Shown: positions 1-6,515 of the stretch, one piece after another
How the letters are laid out: the number at the start of each line of letters is the position of its first letter
How positions within the stretch are numbered: the stretch's first letter is position 1
Assembly: GCA_030617525.1 (NCBI GenBank)
Contig: JAUWVG010000003.1
Span: 1-20,786, forward strand
Direction: 5' to 3'
Length of the DNA stretch: 20,786 bases
Source of the DNA: Candidatus Aminicenantota bacterium
GTDB taxonomy: Bacteria; Acidobacteriota; Aminicenantia; Aminicenantales; Aminicenantaceae
Translations under genes and position numbers: made by a program
The notes under the pieces: generated by a model
Database searches by the model: none
What the model saw: the letters and a program-made list of their open reading frames with translations, nothing else
What the model was told of the DNA's origin: nothing

Positions 1-523
1 TACCTCTGGACGAGGATGAACTCGACCGTGATGACGTCGATCTCGTGGAACCGGATCGGGATACAGTCGATCGTGTGCCGGATGACCTGGTTCTGCTGGA
101 GCCGGATCGGGATATTGTCGATCGGGTGCCGCCGGAGCGGACGGTTCGGCTTGAGCCCTTAATGATTCTCCCATTTGATAGGGTTCGAGTCGTCCCTTTG
201 CTCAGTTGTCTTTTCGTGATGACTGTTTTGCCGGTGTATCCGCTGTATCCGCTTCTTGATCCGGACGAATACCAGCCCCAGAAATAGGGATTGTAGGGAC
301 CATAAGAGTTGTAGTACCCGTAGAGCCAGAATGGATTCCACCATCCATACCAGCCCGACCACATGTAAGGGCTGTAATAGGAGCCATAGGAACTGTAGGT
401 GGGAGAATAGCCATAATCATCCCTGGGTTCGGTGATAATTCTTCTGCCCGTTAAGCTTTGATCGATAACGGTACAACTGGAGATTAAAACAATTAAAGCT
501 AAGATTGAAAATATTTTTTTCAT
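1..523 (-). CDS. Predicted lipoprotein, Tyr/Trp/Gly-rich with Ser/Arg repeat tail (3' end beyond window)
   Basis: I read this frame by reverse-complementing the left edge. It starts at the ATG at 523..521 and stays open for 174 codons to the edge, so the C-terminus is missing. Residues 1-17 form a lipoprotein signal peptide: MKK, a hydrophobic stretch, then ISSC with Cys17 as the likely lipidated residue. Residues about 37-95 are rich in Tyr, Trp, Gly, Pro and Ser. From about residue 115 the protein becomes Ser/Arg/Thr/Gly-rich and holds two copies of a 17-residue unit beginning GTRST(I/V)SRSGS. An AGGAGA ribosome site lies 7 nt before the ATG, and a strong promoter lies upstream. The gene is divergent from the FBP aldolase/phosphatase gene. 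I recognise no enzyme family. An envelope-anchored, low-complexity surface protein is the most I can infer. Confidence 0.8.
   Translation of the reverse strand, partial: MKKIFSILALIVLISSCTVIDQSLTGRRIITEPRDDYGYSPTYSSYGSYYSPYMWSGWYGWWNPFWLYGYYNSYGPYNPYFWGWYSSGSRSGYSGYTGKTVITKRQLSKGTTRTLSNGRIIKGSSRTVRSGGTRSTISRSGSSRTRSSGTRSTVSRSGSTRSTSSRSSSSSSRG
29..130 (-). repeat. Two-copy 51-bp tandem repeat inside the lipoprotein gene
   Basis: On the minus strand, 130..80 and 79..29 are two in-frame 51-bp copies encoding 17 residues each (GTRSTISRSGSSRTRSS and GTRSTVSRSGSTRSTSS). The copies differ at a handful of bases. The left edge cuts the gene soon after, so more degenerate copies may follow outside the window. 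Confidence 0.8.
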
Positions 524-548
524 GTGTCCATCTCCTCTCCGTGAATCT

Positions 549-577
549 ATTATACCTTTAAGCAATCTTTATGCCAA
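549..577 (-). promoter_or_regulatory. Sigma70-type promoter of the lipoprotein gene
   Basis: On the minus strand, TTGGCA (577..572) and TATAAT (554..549) are separated by 17 bp, one mismatch from full consensus. The predicted transcription start near 542 gives a leader of about 20 nt that ends in an AGGAGA ribosome site (536..531). A T-rich tract at about 598-617, which is A-rich on the minus strand, lies where an UP element would be. Confidence 0.7.
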
Positions 578-676
578 TTCTTTCTTGGGTACAATTCAAA
601 TTTTTTTGTTTTTTTTGTCTCATTTGATGTACATCTGTCCCTTTCCTGTGTCAATCCACTCAACCGTCTCCGATGC

Positions 677-741
677 ATTTCCAAAACCATGATTTCAAGA
701 ATAACTTCTGCAAAGTGAAAAGAAATCACGGTTTTGGAAAT
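677..741. repeat. 20-bp inverted repeat between divergent genes
   Basis: The arms 677-696 and 722-741 are reverse complements over 20 bp with one mismatch, around a 25-nt spacer. The mismatch is A-C in a + strand transcript but a G-U wobble in a - strand transcript. No T-run follows either arm, so a terminator is unlikely. The repeat ends 22 bp before the -35 box of the FBP aldolase/phosphatase promoter. It could be a paired operator, an RNA hairpin or a relic of a small mobile repeat. The rest of the 524-831 gap holds only the two promoters and ribosome sites. Confidence 0.75.
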
Positions 742-763
742 TCTTATATTTTTAGCGAAAGAG

Positions 764-792
764 TTGACATTGTATATGCACCCATTTAGAAT
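764..792 (+). promoter_or_regulatory. Sigma70-type promoter of the FBP aldolase/phosphatase gene
   Basis: TTGACA (764-769) and TAGAAT (787-792) are separated by 17 bp. The predicted start near 799 gives a leader of about 33 nt, with AGGAGG at 821-826 sitting 5 nt before the ATG at 832. Confidence 0.75.
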
Positions 793-831
793 GGCGGCGT
801 CAGTAATAATCATATTTATTAGGAGGTTTGC

Positions 832-1932
832 ATGAAAGTCACTCTTAGTGTCTTGAAAGCAGATATCGGAAGTATCGGAGGCCATATCGTTCCCAGCAAG
901 GCCCTGCTGGATGAGGTCAAAAATTTTGTCAAAGAAAAAGCAAAAGATCTCATTATTGACTTCTACATTAGCCATACTGGAGATGATATCGCTATCCTGT
1001 GCACACATGATAGAGGCGTCGAAGATGAAAAAATCCATAAACTGGCGTGGGATACTTTTCTCGCCGGAACAGAAGTCGCAAAAAAACAAGGTCTCTATGG
1101 AGCCGGTCAGGACTTACTCAAAGATTCCTTCAGCGGCAACATTAAAGGAATGGGACCTGCCGTAGCCGAGATAGAATTCGATGAACGCCCCAACGAACCA
1201 TTTATTTTTTTTGCAGCAGACAAAACAGACCCCGGCTGCTACAGCCTGCCATTTTATCTCGGATTTGCAGATCCCATGTACTGCTCTGGATTGATTCTGA
1301 GCCCTAAGATGAGTGATGGATTCACTTTCCGTATCATCGATGTCGAACATACAGAAAATGACAAAATCATTGATCTCCACTCTCCTGAAGAAATCTATGA
1401 CATCGCAGCACTCCTCAGGGATTGCGAACGGTACGTCATCGAAAGTATCTATGCGCGCGGTTCAGGAAACCAGGCCGCTTCCATTTCTACAACCCGTCTC
1501 CACAACATCGCCGGAAAATACACAGGAAAAGATGATCCTGTCGCCTTAATCAGGGTTCAAGGAGAATTTCCCGCTACTGGTGAAATACTTGCACCGTTTC
1601 AGATCGGACATCTTGTTGCTGGTTTTATGCGAGGAAGTCACAACGGCCCTCTTATGCCCTGCAAGTTAAACGCTACAATTTCGTATTTTGACGGACCCCC
1701 GGTCGTGACAGGCGCCGCATTCTGTGTCAACAATGGAAAACTCACAGAGCCCGCCGACGTTTTCGACCACCCCTTCTGGGATTATGTCCGGTTTCAGATT
1801 TCCAAAAAAGCCGTGGATATAAGACAACAAGGGTTCTCCGGTCCCGCCATGCTTCCTTACAGTGAATTGGAATACGGAGGAATCGTCGATAAACTCGAAA
1901 AACTCGAGAAGAAATTCACATACAGAGATTAA
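832..1932 (+). CDS. fbp: Fructose-1,6-bisphosphate aldolase/phosphatase (class V FBPase)
   Basis: This bifunctional gluconeogenic enzyme condenses glyceraldehyde-3-phosphate with dihydroxyacetone phosphate and dephosphorylates the product to fructose-6-phosphate in one active site. The 366-residue length is typical. Family landmarks are clear throughout: KADIGS with Asp11, His18, GDD (Asp51-Asp52), GQDLL at 92-96, ADKTDPG with Asp130-Lys131, IAGKYTGKDDP, MRGSHNGPLMP, and FDGPP with Asp287. The aldolase residues appear kept: Lys233 as the Schiff-base lysine, with Tyr230 and Tyr348. AGGAGG 5 nt upstream fixes the start, and the gene has its own strong promoter. The enzyme is mostly archaeal or from early-branching bacterial lineages and marks a gluconeogenic lifestyle. 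I see no clear terminator after it. Confidence 0.95.
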   Translation: MKVTLSVLKADIGSIGGHIVPSKALLDEVKNFVKEKAKDLIIDFYISHTGDDIAILCTHDRGVEDEKIHKLAWDTFLAGTEVAKKQGLYGAGQDLLKDSFSGNIKGMGPAVAEIEFDERPNEPFIFFAADKTDPGCYSLPFYLGFADPMYCSGLILSPKMSDGFTFRIIDVEHTENDKIIDLHSPEEIYDIAALLRDCERYVIESIYARGSGNQAASISTTRLHNIAGKYTGKDDPVALIRVQGEFPATGEILAPFQIGHLVAGFMRGSHNGPLMPCKLNATISYFDGPPVVTGAAFCVNNGKLTEPADVFDHPFWDYVRFQISKKAVDIRQQGFSGPAMLPYSELEYGGIVDKLEKLEKKFTYRD

Positions 1933-1994
1933 AACTCGACTTCTGCTTATCGTTTGAACTTATAGATCATCTCCAAAAGAGTGGGTAGAATGTT

Positions 1995-2083
1995 AAGGAT
2001 TCTAGGGATCAAGGGGTCAGGGATTCGAGTAAAATGCTTAAGAATTATAAAGAAAGGGATCAGGGGGTCCAGAATCCTCGAAC
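1995..2083 (+). repeat. Intergenic GGGGTC/GGATTC-type repeat, left copy
   Basis: The 166-bp gap after the FBP aldolase/phosphatase gene holds purine-rich near-repeats. Block A (about 1995-2030) reads as GGATTCT, GGGATC, GGGGTC and GGATTCG in series. Block B (about 2053-2083) has GGGATC and GGGGGTC followed by an inverted AGAATCCTCGA. The 12-mer AGGATTCTAGGG at 1997-2008 recurs inverted at 2851..2840. A weak TATAAA at 2046-2051 could serve the NUDIX gene, but no good -35 goes with it. Confidence 0.6.
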
Positions 2084-2098
2084 CTTTTTTCTGTTTCC

Positions 2099-2530
2099 AT
2101 GAAAAAATTTAAAAATCCTTTTCCCACAGTGGATATCATTATAGAAATGGAACATTCCGGTGGACAACCGGGAATCGTGCTTATTAAAAGAAAGAATCCT
2201 CCCCATGGGTGGGCCCTGCCTGGAGGATTTGTCGATTATAACGAATCGCTTGAGCAGGCAGCCAAACGAGAAGCCAAAGAGGAGACCTCTCTGGAAATCC
2301 AAATTGTAGACCAGATGTTCACATATTCAGATCCCAAGAGGGATCCACGGTTTCACACGATCACAACAGTTTATATTGCCAGGGCTAAAGGGACTCCGGA
2401 GGCAAAAGACGATGCCGCCGAGATTGGAGTCTTTTCCAGAGAGGAAATAGATTTCCCCTTGGCCTTCGACCATGCTAAAATATTGGAGGATTATTTCCGA
2501 AGCAAGGAAAATCAAACTAGAAAAAAATGA
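2099..2530 (+). CDS. NUDIX hydrolase
   Basis: This is a pyrophosphohydrolase of the NUDIX superfamily, cutting a nucleoside diphosphate linked to another moiety. The substrate cannot be told from sequence. The NUDIX box runs from Gly43 to about residue 65: G-x5-E49-x7-R57-E58-x2-E61-E62, which supplies the metal ligands. The usual Gly near the end of the box is Ser64. The N-terminal NPFPTVDIII and the PPHGWALPGGFVD stretch are typical of ADP-ribose-pyrophosphatase-like members. Length is 143 residues. The ATG at 2099 has no visible Shine-Dalgarno, because the stretch before it is a T-run next to the intergenic repeat. It is the only ATG consistent with the family N-terminus. The stop overlaps the next gene as ATGA, so the two are probably translated together. 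Confidence 0.9.
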   Translation: MKKFKNPFPTVDIIIEMEHSGGQPGIVLIKRKNPPHGWALPGGFVDYNESLEQAAKREAKEETSLEIQIVDQMFTYSDPKRDPRFHTITTVYIARAKGTPEAKDDAAEIGVFSREEIDFPLAFDHAKILEDYFRSKENQTRKK

Positions 2531-2778
2531 CAGACAAAGACAATAACGATATAAAAACCACTCCGGAATCACGCCTCAAACTCGTGCATAAAGTTTGGGG
2601 ACCTGTCGAAGCGCAAGTGATCAAAAGCCTTCTTGAAAGTCAGGGAATTTCCTGTATCCTTAAAGGACTCGTCGTCCAGTCTATCCATACATTCTCTGTA
2701 AACGGCTTAGGAGAAACAAAGATCTTCGTGAATGAAACAGACTACGAACTTGCAAAAAAACTTATCGAATCCGACTAA
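2527..2778 (+). CDS. DUF2007 family small protein
   Basis: This 83-residue soluble protein has the DUF2007 pattern. After a charged N-terminus, residues 18-50 read as a strand-helix-strand unit (KLVHKVWGPVEAQVIKSLLE, then a short strand ISCILKG). An acidic end follows, IFVNETDYELAKKLIES, typical of the family. No catalytic motif is visible. The family is annotated only as a putative signal-transducing or PII-like ferredoxin-fold domain, and its function is not established. The ATG overlaps the NUDIX stop by 4 bp, which suggests coupled translation. Inverted copies of an intergenic repeat flank the pair. Confidence 0.8.
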   Translation: MTDKDNNDIKTTPESRLKLVHKVWGPVEAQVIKSLLESQGISCILKGLVVQSIHTFSVNGLGETKIFVNETDYELAKKLIESD

Positions 2779-2833
2779 CAAAAAGATATCTAGCCTCACT
2801 AAGAACTCCCTCATAATATTCCTAATCACTTCA

Positions 2834-2880
2834 CTCGACCCCTAGAATCCTCGACCCCTTGACCCCTTTAATCCTGATAA
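2834..2880 (-). repeat. Intergenic GGGGTC/GGATTC-type repeat, right (inverted) copy
   Basis: Read on the minus strand, this is GGATT, AAGGGGTC, AAGGGGTC, GAGGATTCT and AGGGGTCGAG in series. That matches the unit style of 1995-2083 in the opposite orientation, including the shared 12-mer AGGATTCTAGGG. It is one of several elements in the 317-bp gap between the DUF2007 gene and mraZ. The stretch at 2885-2995 shows nothing I can name. Confidence 0.6.
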
Positions 2881-3001
2881 TCCATCAACTCTTTTGGAGA
2901 AGATTTATTAAAAAAACTGCAACACCTCCATCATGGGTCTGTTTTACTATATTTTGTCCCTCTCTTTGCACACCCACAATATATAGAAAGATAGTGAAAA
3001 C

Positions 3002-3026
3002 AAAAAAAATAAACCCTATTTTTTTT
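3002..3026. promoter_or_regulatory. A/T inverted repeat, possible UP element of the dcw promoter
   Basis: AAAAAAAATA (3002-3011) and TATTTTTTTT (3017-3026) are perfect 10-bp arms around a 5-nt loop. The element spans about -69 to -45 from the predicted dcw start, where UP elements lie. An all-A/T stem would be a weak terminator, so an activating or DNA-bending role is more likely. Confidence 0.45.
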
Positions 3027-3036
3027 GAGTTTTTCC

Positions 3037-3064
3037 TTGACATCAACAGCTGATTTAATATAAT
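3037..3064 (+). promoter_or_regulatory. Main promoter of the dcw cluster
   Basis: The consensus hexamers TTGACA (3037-3042) and TATAAT (3059-3064) are separated by 16 bp. The predicted start near 3071 gives a leader of about 25 nt to mraZ. I saw no comparable promoter at the downstream gene junctions, so this probably drives the whole cluster. Confidence 0.8.
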
Positions 3065-3076
3065 TTTATTAAGAAA

Positions 3077-3101
3077 TGGGACAAAACGGGATAATATGGG
3101 A
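3077..3101 (+). promoter_or_regulatory. MraZ operator: three GGGA boxes at 10-bp spacing
   Basis: TGGGA (3077-3081), CGGGA (3087-3091) and TGGGA (3097-3101) are direct repeats, each separated by exactly 5 nt. Known MraZ sites in Escherichia coli are TGGGN direct repeats with 5-nt spacers in the mraZ promoter region. The third box overlaps the mraZ start codon, so bound MraZ could block both transcription and access to the start. No normal Shine-Dalgarno is seen before this ATG. Confidence 0.75.
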
Positions 3102-3563
3102 AATTTCTTACTAGGAAGCTATCCAGCACGCATCGGGAAAAGCGGCAGAATAAAAATTCCTGAAAAATTTCGCACCGCTATTGAAGAACTGTATGGAAAG
3201 GAACTATTCATTACGTCCCTGAGCGACCAGGCCGTTCAAATCTATCCCCTCGCAGTCTGGGAAGAGCTTGCCGGAATAACGAAGACAGGTCTTGTTCACC
3301 TCAAACCTGATGTCAAAATGTTCATGAGACGAGTCAATCTCAAAGGAGGACAGCATGAGATCGACTTAAAGGGGCGTGTTCTGATAAATCCGGTTTTGAG
3401 AGAAAAAACACAACTCGAGGAAGAGGTTGAAGTTATCGGCCTCAACAACCACCTCGAAGTATGGAATAGGGATCTCCTCAATAAACTCCTCGATAAAAAT
3501 CCTTTAACCGATGAAGATTTCGAACAGATTTCAAATCTTGCAAACAAGGTCAAAACTGAATGA
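3096..3563 (+). CDS. mraZ: Transcriptional regulator MraZ
   Basis: MraZ is an AbrB-like, DNA-binding repressor encoded first in dcw clusters, and it forms ring-like oligomers. The 155-residue protein has the two expected half-domains. The first carries IGKSGRIKIP, where Arg18 is kept but the Asp of the usual DxxxR motif is replaced by Gly14. The second carries a full D90-LKG-R94 motif followed by VLINPVLRE. The IYPLAVWEEL and LEVWNRDL segments are also family-typical. The start overlaps the third GGGA box of its own likely operator. The stop overlaps rsmH as ATGA. Its probable role is autorepression of the cluster. Confidence 0.93.
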   Translation: MGNFLLGSYPARIGKSGRIKIPEKFRTAIEELYGKELFITSLSDQAVQIYPLAVWEELAGITKTGLVHLKPDVKMFMRRVNLKGGQHEIDLKGRVLINPVLREKTQLEEEVEVIGLNNHLEVWNRDLLNKLLDKNPLTDEDFEQISNLANKVKTE

Positions 3564-4456
3564 GCGGAAATGGACACATTCCAGTCCTCCTCAAGGATGT
3601 GCTGGAATTCTTGGATGTTCATAGGGAAGGAGTATATATTGACTGCACTTTAGGTCTGGGAGGTCATTCCCTAAAAATACTCCAAACCAATCCAAAAGCA
3701 CACGTTATCGGCTTTGACATCGACGAAAAATCCCTGATCCTTGCAAAAGAAAGACTGCAGCCTTTTGCCGATCGTTTGAGCCTCTATCACTCAGATTACC
3801 GTTACATTCCTGATTTAAATATCGATTTTTCAGAAATCAAAGGGATATTGATCGATCTCGGGATGTCTTCTTTCCAACTTGACTCCCCAGAGAGAGGATT
3901 TAGCTACCTTCATGATGGCCCCTTGGATATGAGAATGGATCAGAGGAACAACTTTACCGCCTCCAAAGTCATCAACAAATATTCAGAACCAAAATTGGCG
4001 CAGGTCTTCAGGGACTACGGAGAACTCAGGCAGGCTAAAAGATTAGCGCATGAAATCGTCTCAAGAAGAAAGAGAGATAAGATTGAAACAACCCATCAGC
4101 TTTTTCAAGTTATTGAGGACGTATGCCGATGGCGCCCCCAAAAGGGCAAATCTCATCCCGCCTCGCGCGTCTTCCAGGCCATCAGAATAGAAGTCAACCA
4201 GGAGCTCAAAAATCTTTCGAGTTTTCTTGAAAGAATAATTCTGAAAAGCCCCAAAATCGCGCGGATTCTCGTCATCTCTTTCCATTCCCTGGAGGACAGA
4301 ATAGTCAAACAAACATTTGTCCGGTTGGCCGTCCAGAACGACCACCCTGCATCCATAAGGATACTGACAAAAAAGCCCATCACAGCCTCTGAAGAAGAAA
4401 TCGTTTCTAATTTCAGGGCAAGATCGGCCAAGTTGAGAGCCGCAGAGAGAATCTAA
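3560..4456 (+). CDS. rsmH: 16S rRNA (cytosine(1402)-N(4))-methyltransferase
   Basis: This enzyme uses S-adenosylmethionine to methylate N4 of C1402 in 16S rRNA, in the decoding centre. It was formerly called MraW. The 298-residue protein begins with HIPVLLKDVLEFL. The SAM-binding motif DCTLGLGGHS is at 28-37 and the acidic loop GFDID at 51-55. The family blocks DLGMSSFQLDSPERGFSY at about 99-116 and DGPLDMRMD at 119-127 follow, and ISFHSLEDRIVK lies near residue 240. The C-terminal FRARSAKLRAAER is also typical. It overlaps mraZ by 4 bp (ATGA) and ftsL by 1 bp (TAATG). Its place between mraZ and ftsL is the canonical one. Confidence 0.96.
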   Translation: MSGNGHIPVLLKDVLEFLDVHREGVYIDCTLGLGGHSLKILQTNPKAHVIGFDIDEKSLILAKERLQPFADRLSLYHSDYRYIPDLNIDFSEIKGILIDLGMSSFQLDSPERGFSYLHDGPLDMRMDQRNNFTASKVINKYSEPKLAQVFRDYGELRQAKRLAHEIVSRRKRDKIETTHQLFQVIEDVCRWRPQKGKSHPASRVFQAIRIEVNQELKNLSSFLERIILKSPKIARILVISFHSLEDRIVKQTFVRLAVQNDHPASIRILTKKPITASEEEIVSNFRARSAKLRAAERI

Positions 4457-4770
4457 TGATCACAAAAAGGATCAATAAAAAAAATATGATCCTGAGTATC
4501 TTTGCCGGTTTTTTCGTCATTTTCTTTCTGATATTCTACATTTGGCATCAAGCAGAATCGGTCAGGATTGGCTACAAAACAAAAGATCTGGAAGACGAAA
4601 TTGCACGGTTGAACGGTGATATCGAACAATTGGAGACACAAAAGGCTTCCCTTCTCTCCCTTGACAGAGTCGAACAAATGGCCAAACAGGAATTGAGAAT
4701 GGCCCTTCCTAGCAAAAAACAAATCATCTTCGAAAAAGACGATGAAGGGTTCGGACTGCAGTACCAATGA
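4456..4770 (+). CDS. ftsL: Cell division protein FtsL
   Basis: This 104-residue bitopic protein has a short basic cytoplasmic N-terminus, one membrane helix at about 11-30, and a periplasmic heptad-like segment at about 38-68 (KDLEDEIARLNGDIEQLETQ region) that should form a coiled coil. LSLDRVEQMAKQELRMALPSK then gives the usual end. FtsL sequences diverge strongly, so the assignment rests on topology, length and position between rsmH and ftsI. It would bind FtsQ and FtsB-like partners and activate FtsW-FtsI at the septum. No separate FtsB appears here. The gene overlaps rsmH by 1 bp and ftsI by 4 bp. Confidence 0.85.
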   Translation: MITKRINKKNMILSIFAGFFVIFFLIFYIWHQAESVRIGYKTKDLEDEIARLNGDIEQLETQKASLLSLDRVEQMAKQELRMALPSKKQIIFEKDDEGFGLQYQ

Positions 4771-6515
4771 AAAATTCTTTGCAGAGACGCATAAAAAAAA
4801 GAACCATAATCCTTGTGATGTTCTCACTCGTATGGTTGGGTGTTCTTGTTCTGCGTCTCGTTCAGCTGCAGGTCATAAACGCCGATCAATACAGAAACAT
4901 CGTCCTCAAACAAAACCAAAATACCATCGATGTCACACCCAAGAGAGGCACCATTTTCGACAGGAACGGCACAATTCTCGCGCGAAGCATGCCGAATCCA
5001 TCTTTATTTTTTCAGCCTTCTGAAGGAGAGACCATTAGCTCTCAATGGGATAAAATCAATAAAATATCCCGAATCTGCGGCCTGTCGCAAAGTGAATTAA
5101 AGAAAATCCAATCTCAAATTGAGATGCAAAAAAACTTTATCTATATCATGAGGAAAATCGATCCAGAAAAAGCGGAAAAAGTCATGAGCCTCCAGATCAA
5201 CGGCATAAATATTGAGGTTGAAAATAAAAGGTTCTATCCCCAAGGCAAGCTCGCTTCTCATCTCATCGGAAGAGTCGGTATGGATGACAATGGTCAGAGC
5301 GGCATTGAATATAAATACGATTCAATCCTCCTCGGATATAAGGGAAAACGCCTCACTTTCAAAGATGGCATAAAAAGAAATTATCAGCATGAAATTATCG
5401 AGCAGCCCATTCCTGGAAAAGACCTGATATTAACTATCGATGAAACCATTCAGTACATCGTAGAAAAAGAACTGGCCAAGGCCGTGACCACTCACAGCGC
5501 TGATTGGGGAATTGTCATTGTTTCTCACCCGGGCACCGGTGAAATATTTGCGCTGGCCAATTATCCCGATTTTGATCTCAATCATCCCCCTGACGCAATA
5601 GAAGATTGGAGTAAAAACAAAGCCATCCATGACCTCTTCGATCCGGGATCAACATTTAAAATCGTCACCGCTTCGGCCGCTCTGGAGTCAAGAAGCGTCA
5701 GTTTTTCCGACGTTTTCGACTGCAGCCAAAATCTGAAGAAGGGTGGAAAAATTTTCAGGGATCATGAAGATTTTGAAACGCTCGCCTTTCCGGACGTCAT
5801 CATCCATTCCTCCAATATCGGAACGATTCAGATAGGAGAGAGGATTGGAGAACAAAATTTATTCAACATGATCCAATCTTACGGCTACGGCCAAAAAACG
5901 GGAGTGGACCTTCCCGCTGAAGAACGGGGGATCTTGAATCCCATAAAAAAGTGGACGCCCATATCACTGGCCTCTCTCTCGATTGGGTATGAAATTTCCG
6001 TGACAGCCATCCAGATGCTGCAGGCTATCAACGTCATTGCCAATAGAGGCGTGGCCACAAGACCGATGATTGTCAAAAATATTGTCCTCTCCCCAGAAAA
6101 AGCTCAAAAACAACCGTATGAATACAGACGGGTTATCTCAGAGGATATTGCTTCCCAACTCATTGATATTTTCCGGCAGGTCACCGAGGTTGGAACCGGA
6201 ACAGCGGCCAACATTGAAGGATACAGCACTGCCGGAAAAACCGGGACCGCACAAAAATATGATCATGCTATCGGGAGCTATTCCTCGAGCAAACATACGG
6301 CCTCTTATGTTGGATTTGCCCCTGTTGAAACGCCACTCTTCTCCATGGTTGTGGTTATCGATAATCCCAAAGGACTGTACTACGGTGGGCAGGTTGCGGC
6401 CCCTGTTTTCCAAAAAATCGGTAAACAGATTTTCCGATATTTCAGAATCCCACCAAAAACCGTCCCACCGAAAACAATAATTACAGCAGAAAACAGGAGT
6501 AACCGAGAACAATGA
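4767..6515 (+). CDS. ftsI: Septal peptidoglycan transpeptidase (penicillin-binding protein, FtsI/PBP3 type)
   Basis: This class B penicillin-binding protein cross-links septal peptidoglycan. The 582-residue protein has one membrane anchor at about 13-36, a dimerisation/pedestal domain with RGTIFDRNG at 60-68, and a transpeptidase domain. The catalytic motifs are complete: STFK (Ser295-Lys298), SSN (348-350) and KTG (491-493). There is no PASTA repeat at the C-terminus, which ends in a short polar tail. It pairs with FtsW, encoded in the same cluster, as polymerase and cross-linker. It overlaps ftsL and murE by 4 bp each. A sporulation-type SpoVD role is possible in other lineages, but the context favours division. 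Confidence 0.95.
   Translation: MKNSLQRRIKKRTIILVMFSLVWLGVLVLRLVQLQVINADQYRNIVLKQNQNTIDVTPKRGTIFDRNGTILARSMPNPSLFFQPSEGETISSQWDKINKISRICGLSQSELKKIQSQIEMQKNFIYIMRKIDPEKAEKVMSLQINGINIEVENKRFYPQGKLASHLIGRVGMDDNGQSGIEYKYDSILLGYKGKRLTFKDGIKRNYQHEIIEQPIPGKDLILTIDETIQYIVEKELAKAVTTHSADWGIVIVSHPGTGEIFALANYPDFDLNHPPDAIEDWSKNKAIHDLFDPGSTFKIVTASAALESRSVSFSDVFDCSQNLKKGGKIFRDHEDFETLAFPDVIIHSSNIGTIQIGERIGEQNLFNMIQSYGYGQKTGVDLPAEERGILNPIKKWTPISLASLSIGYEISVTAIQMLQAINVIANRGVATRPMIVKNIVLSPEKAQKQPYEYRRVISEDIASQLIDIFRQVTEVGTGTAANIEGYSTAGKTGTAQKYDHAIGSYSSSKHTASYVGFAPVETPLFSMVVVIDNPKGLYYGGQVAAPVFQKIGKQIFRYFRIPPKTVPPKTIITAENRSNREQ

Noticed and set aside
45..287. Plus-strand frame rich in DRVP/EPDRD repeats
   Set aside because: It is the antisense of the repeat tail of the minus-strand lipoprotein, with no promoter or ribosome site of its own.
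550..1089. Minus-strand frame of 179 codons
   Set aside because: Most of it is antisense to the FBP aldolase/phosphatase gene, its product has no recognisable family, and it crosses both promoters and the inverted repeat.
1995..2083. Possible CRISPR-like or terminator structure
   Set aside because: Units are short, irregular and lack spacers of constant length. The best stem is 8 bp with a loop of over 60 nt before the T-run, too weak to call a terminator.
2965..2993. Second promoter upstream of mraZ starting at TTTGCA
   Set aside because: No -10 hexamer lies at usable spacing, and the TTGACA-TATAAT pair at 3037-3064 is far better.
2859..3053. Plus-strand frame of 64 codons before mraZ
   Set aside because: It lies over the intergenic repeat, the A/T palindrome and the -35 box, and its composition is that of noncoding A/T-rich DNA.
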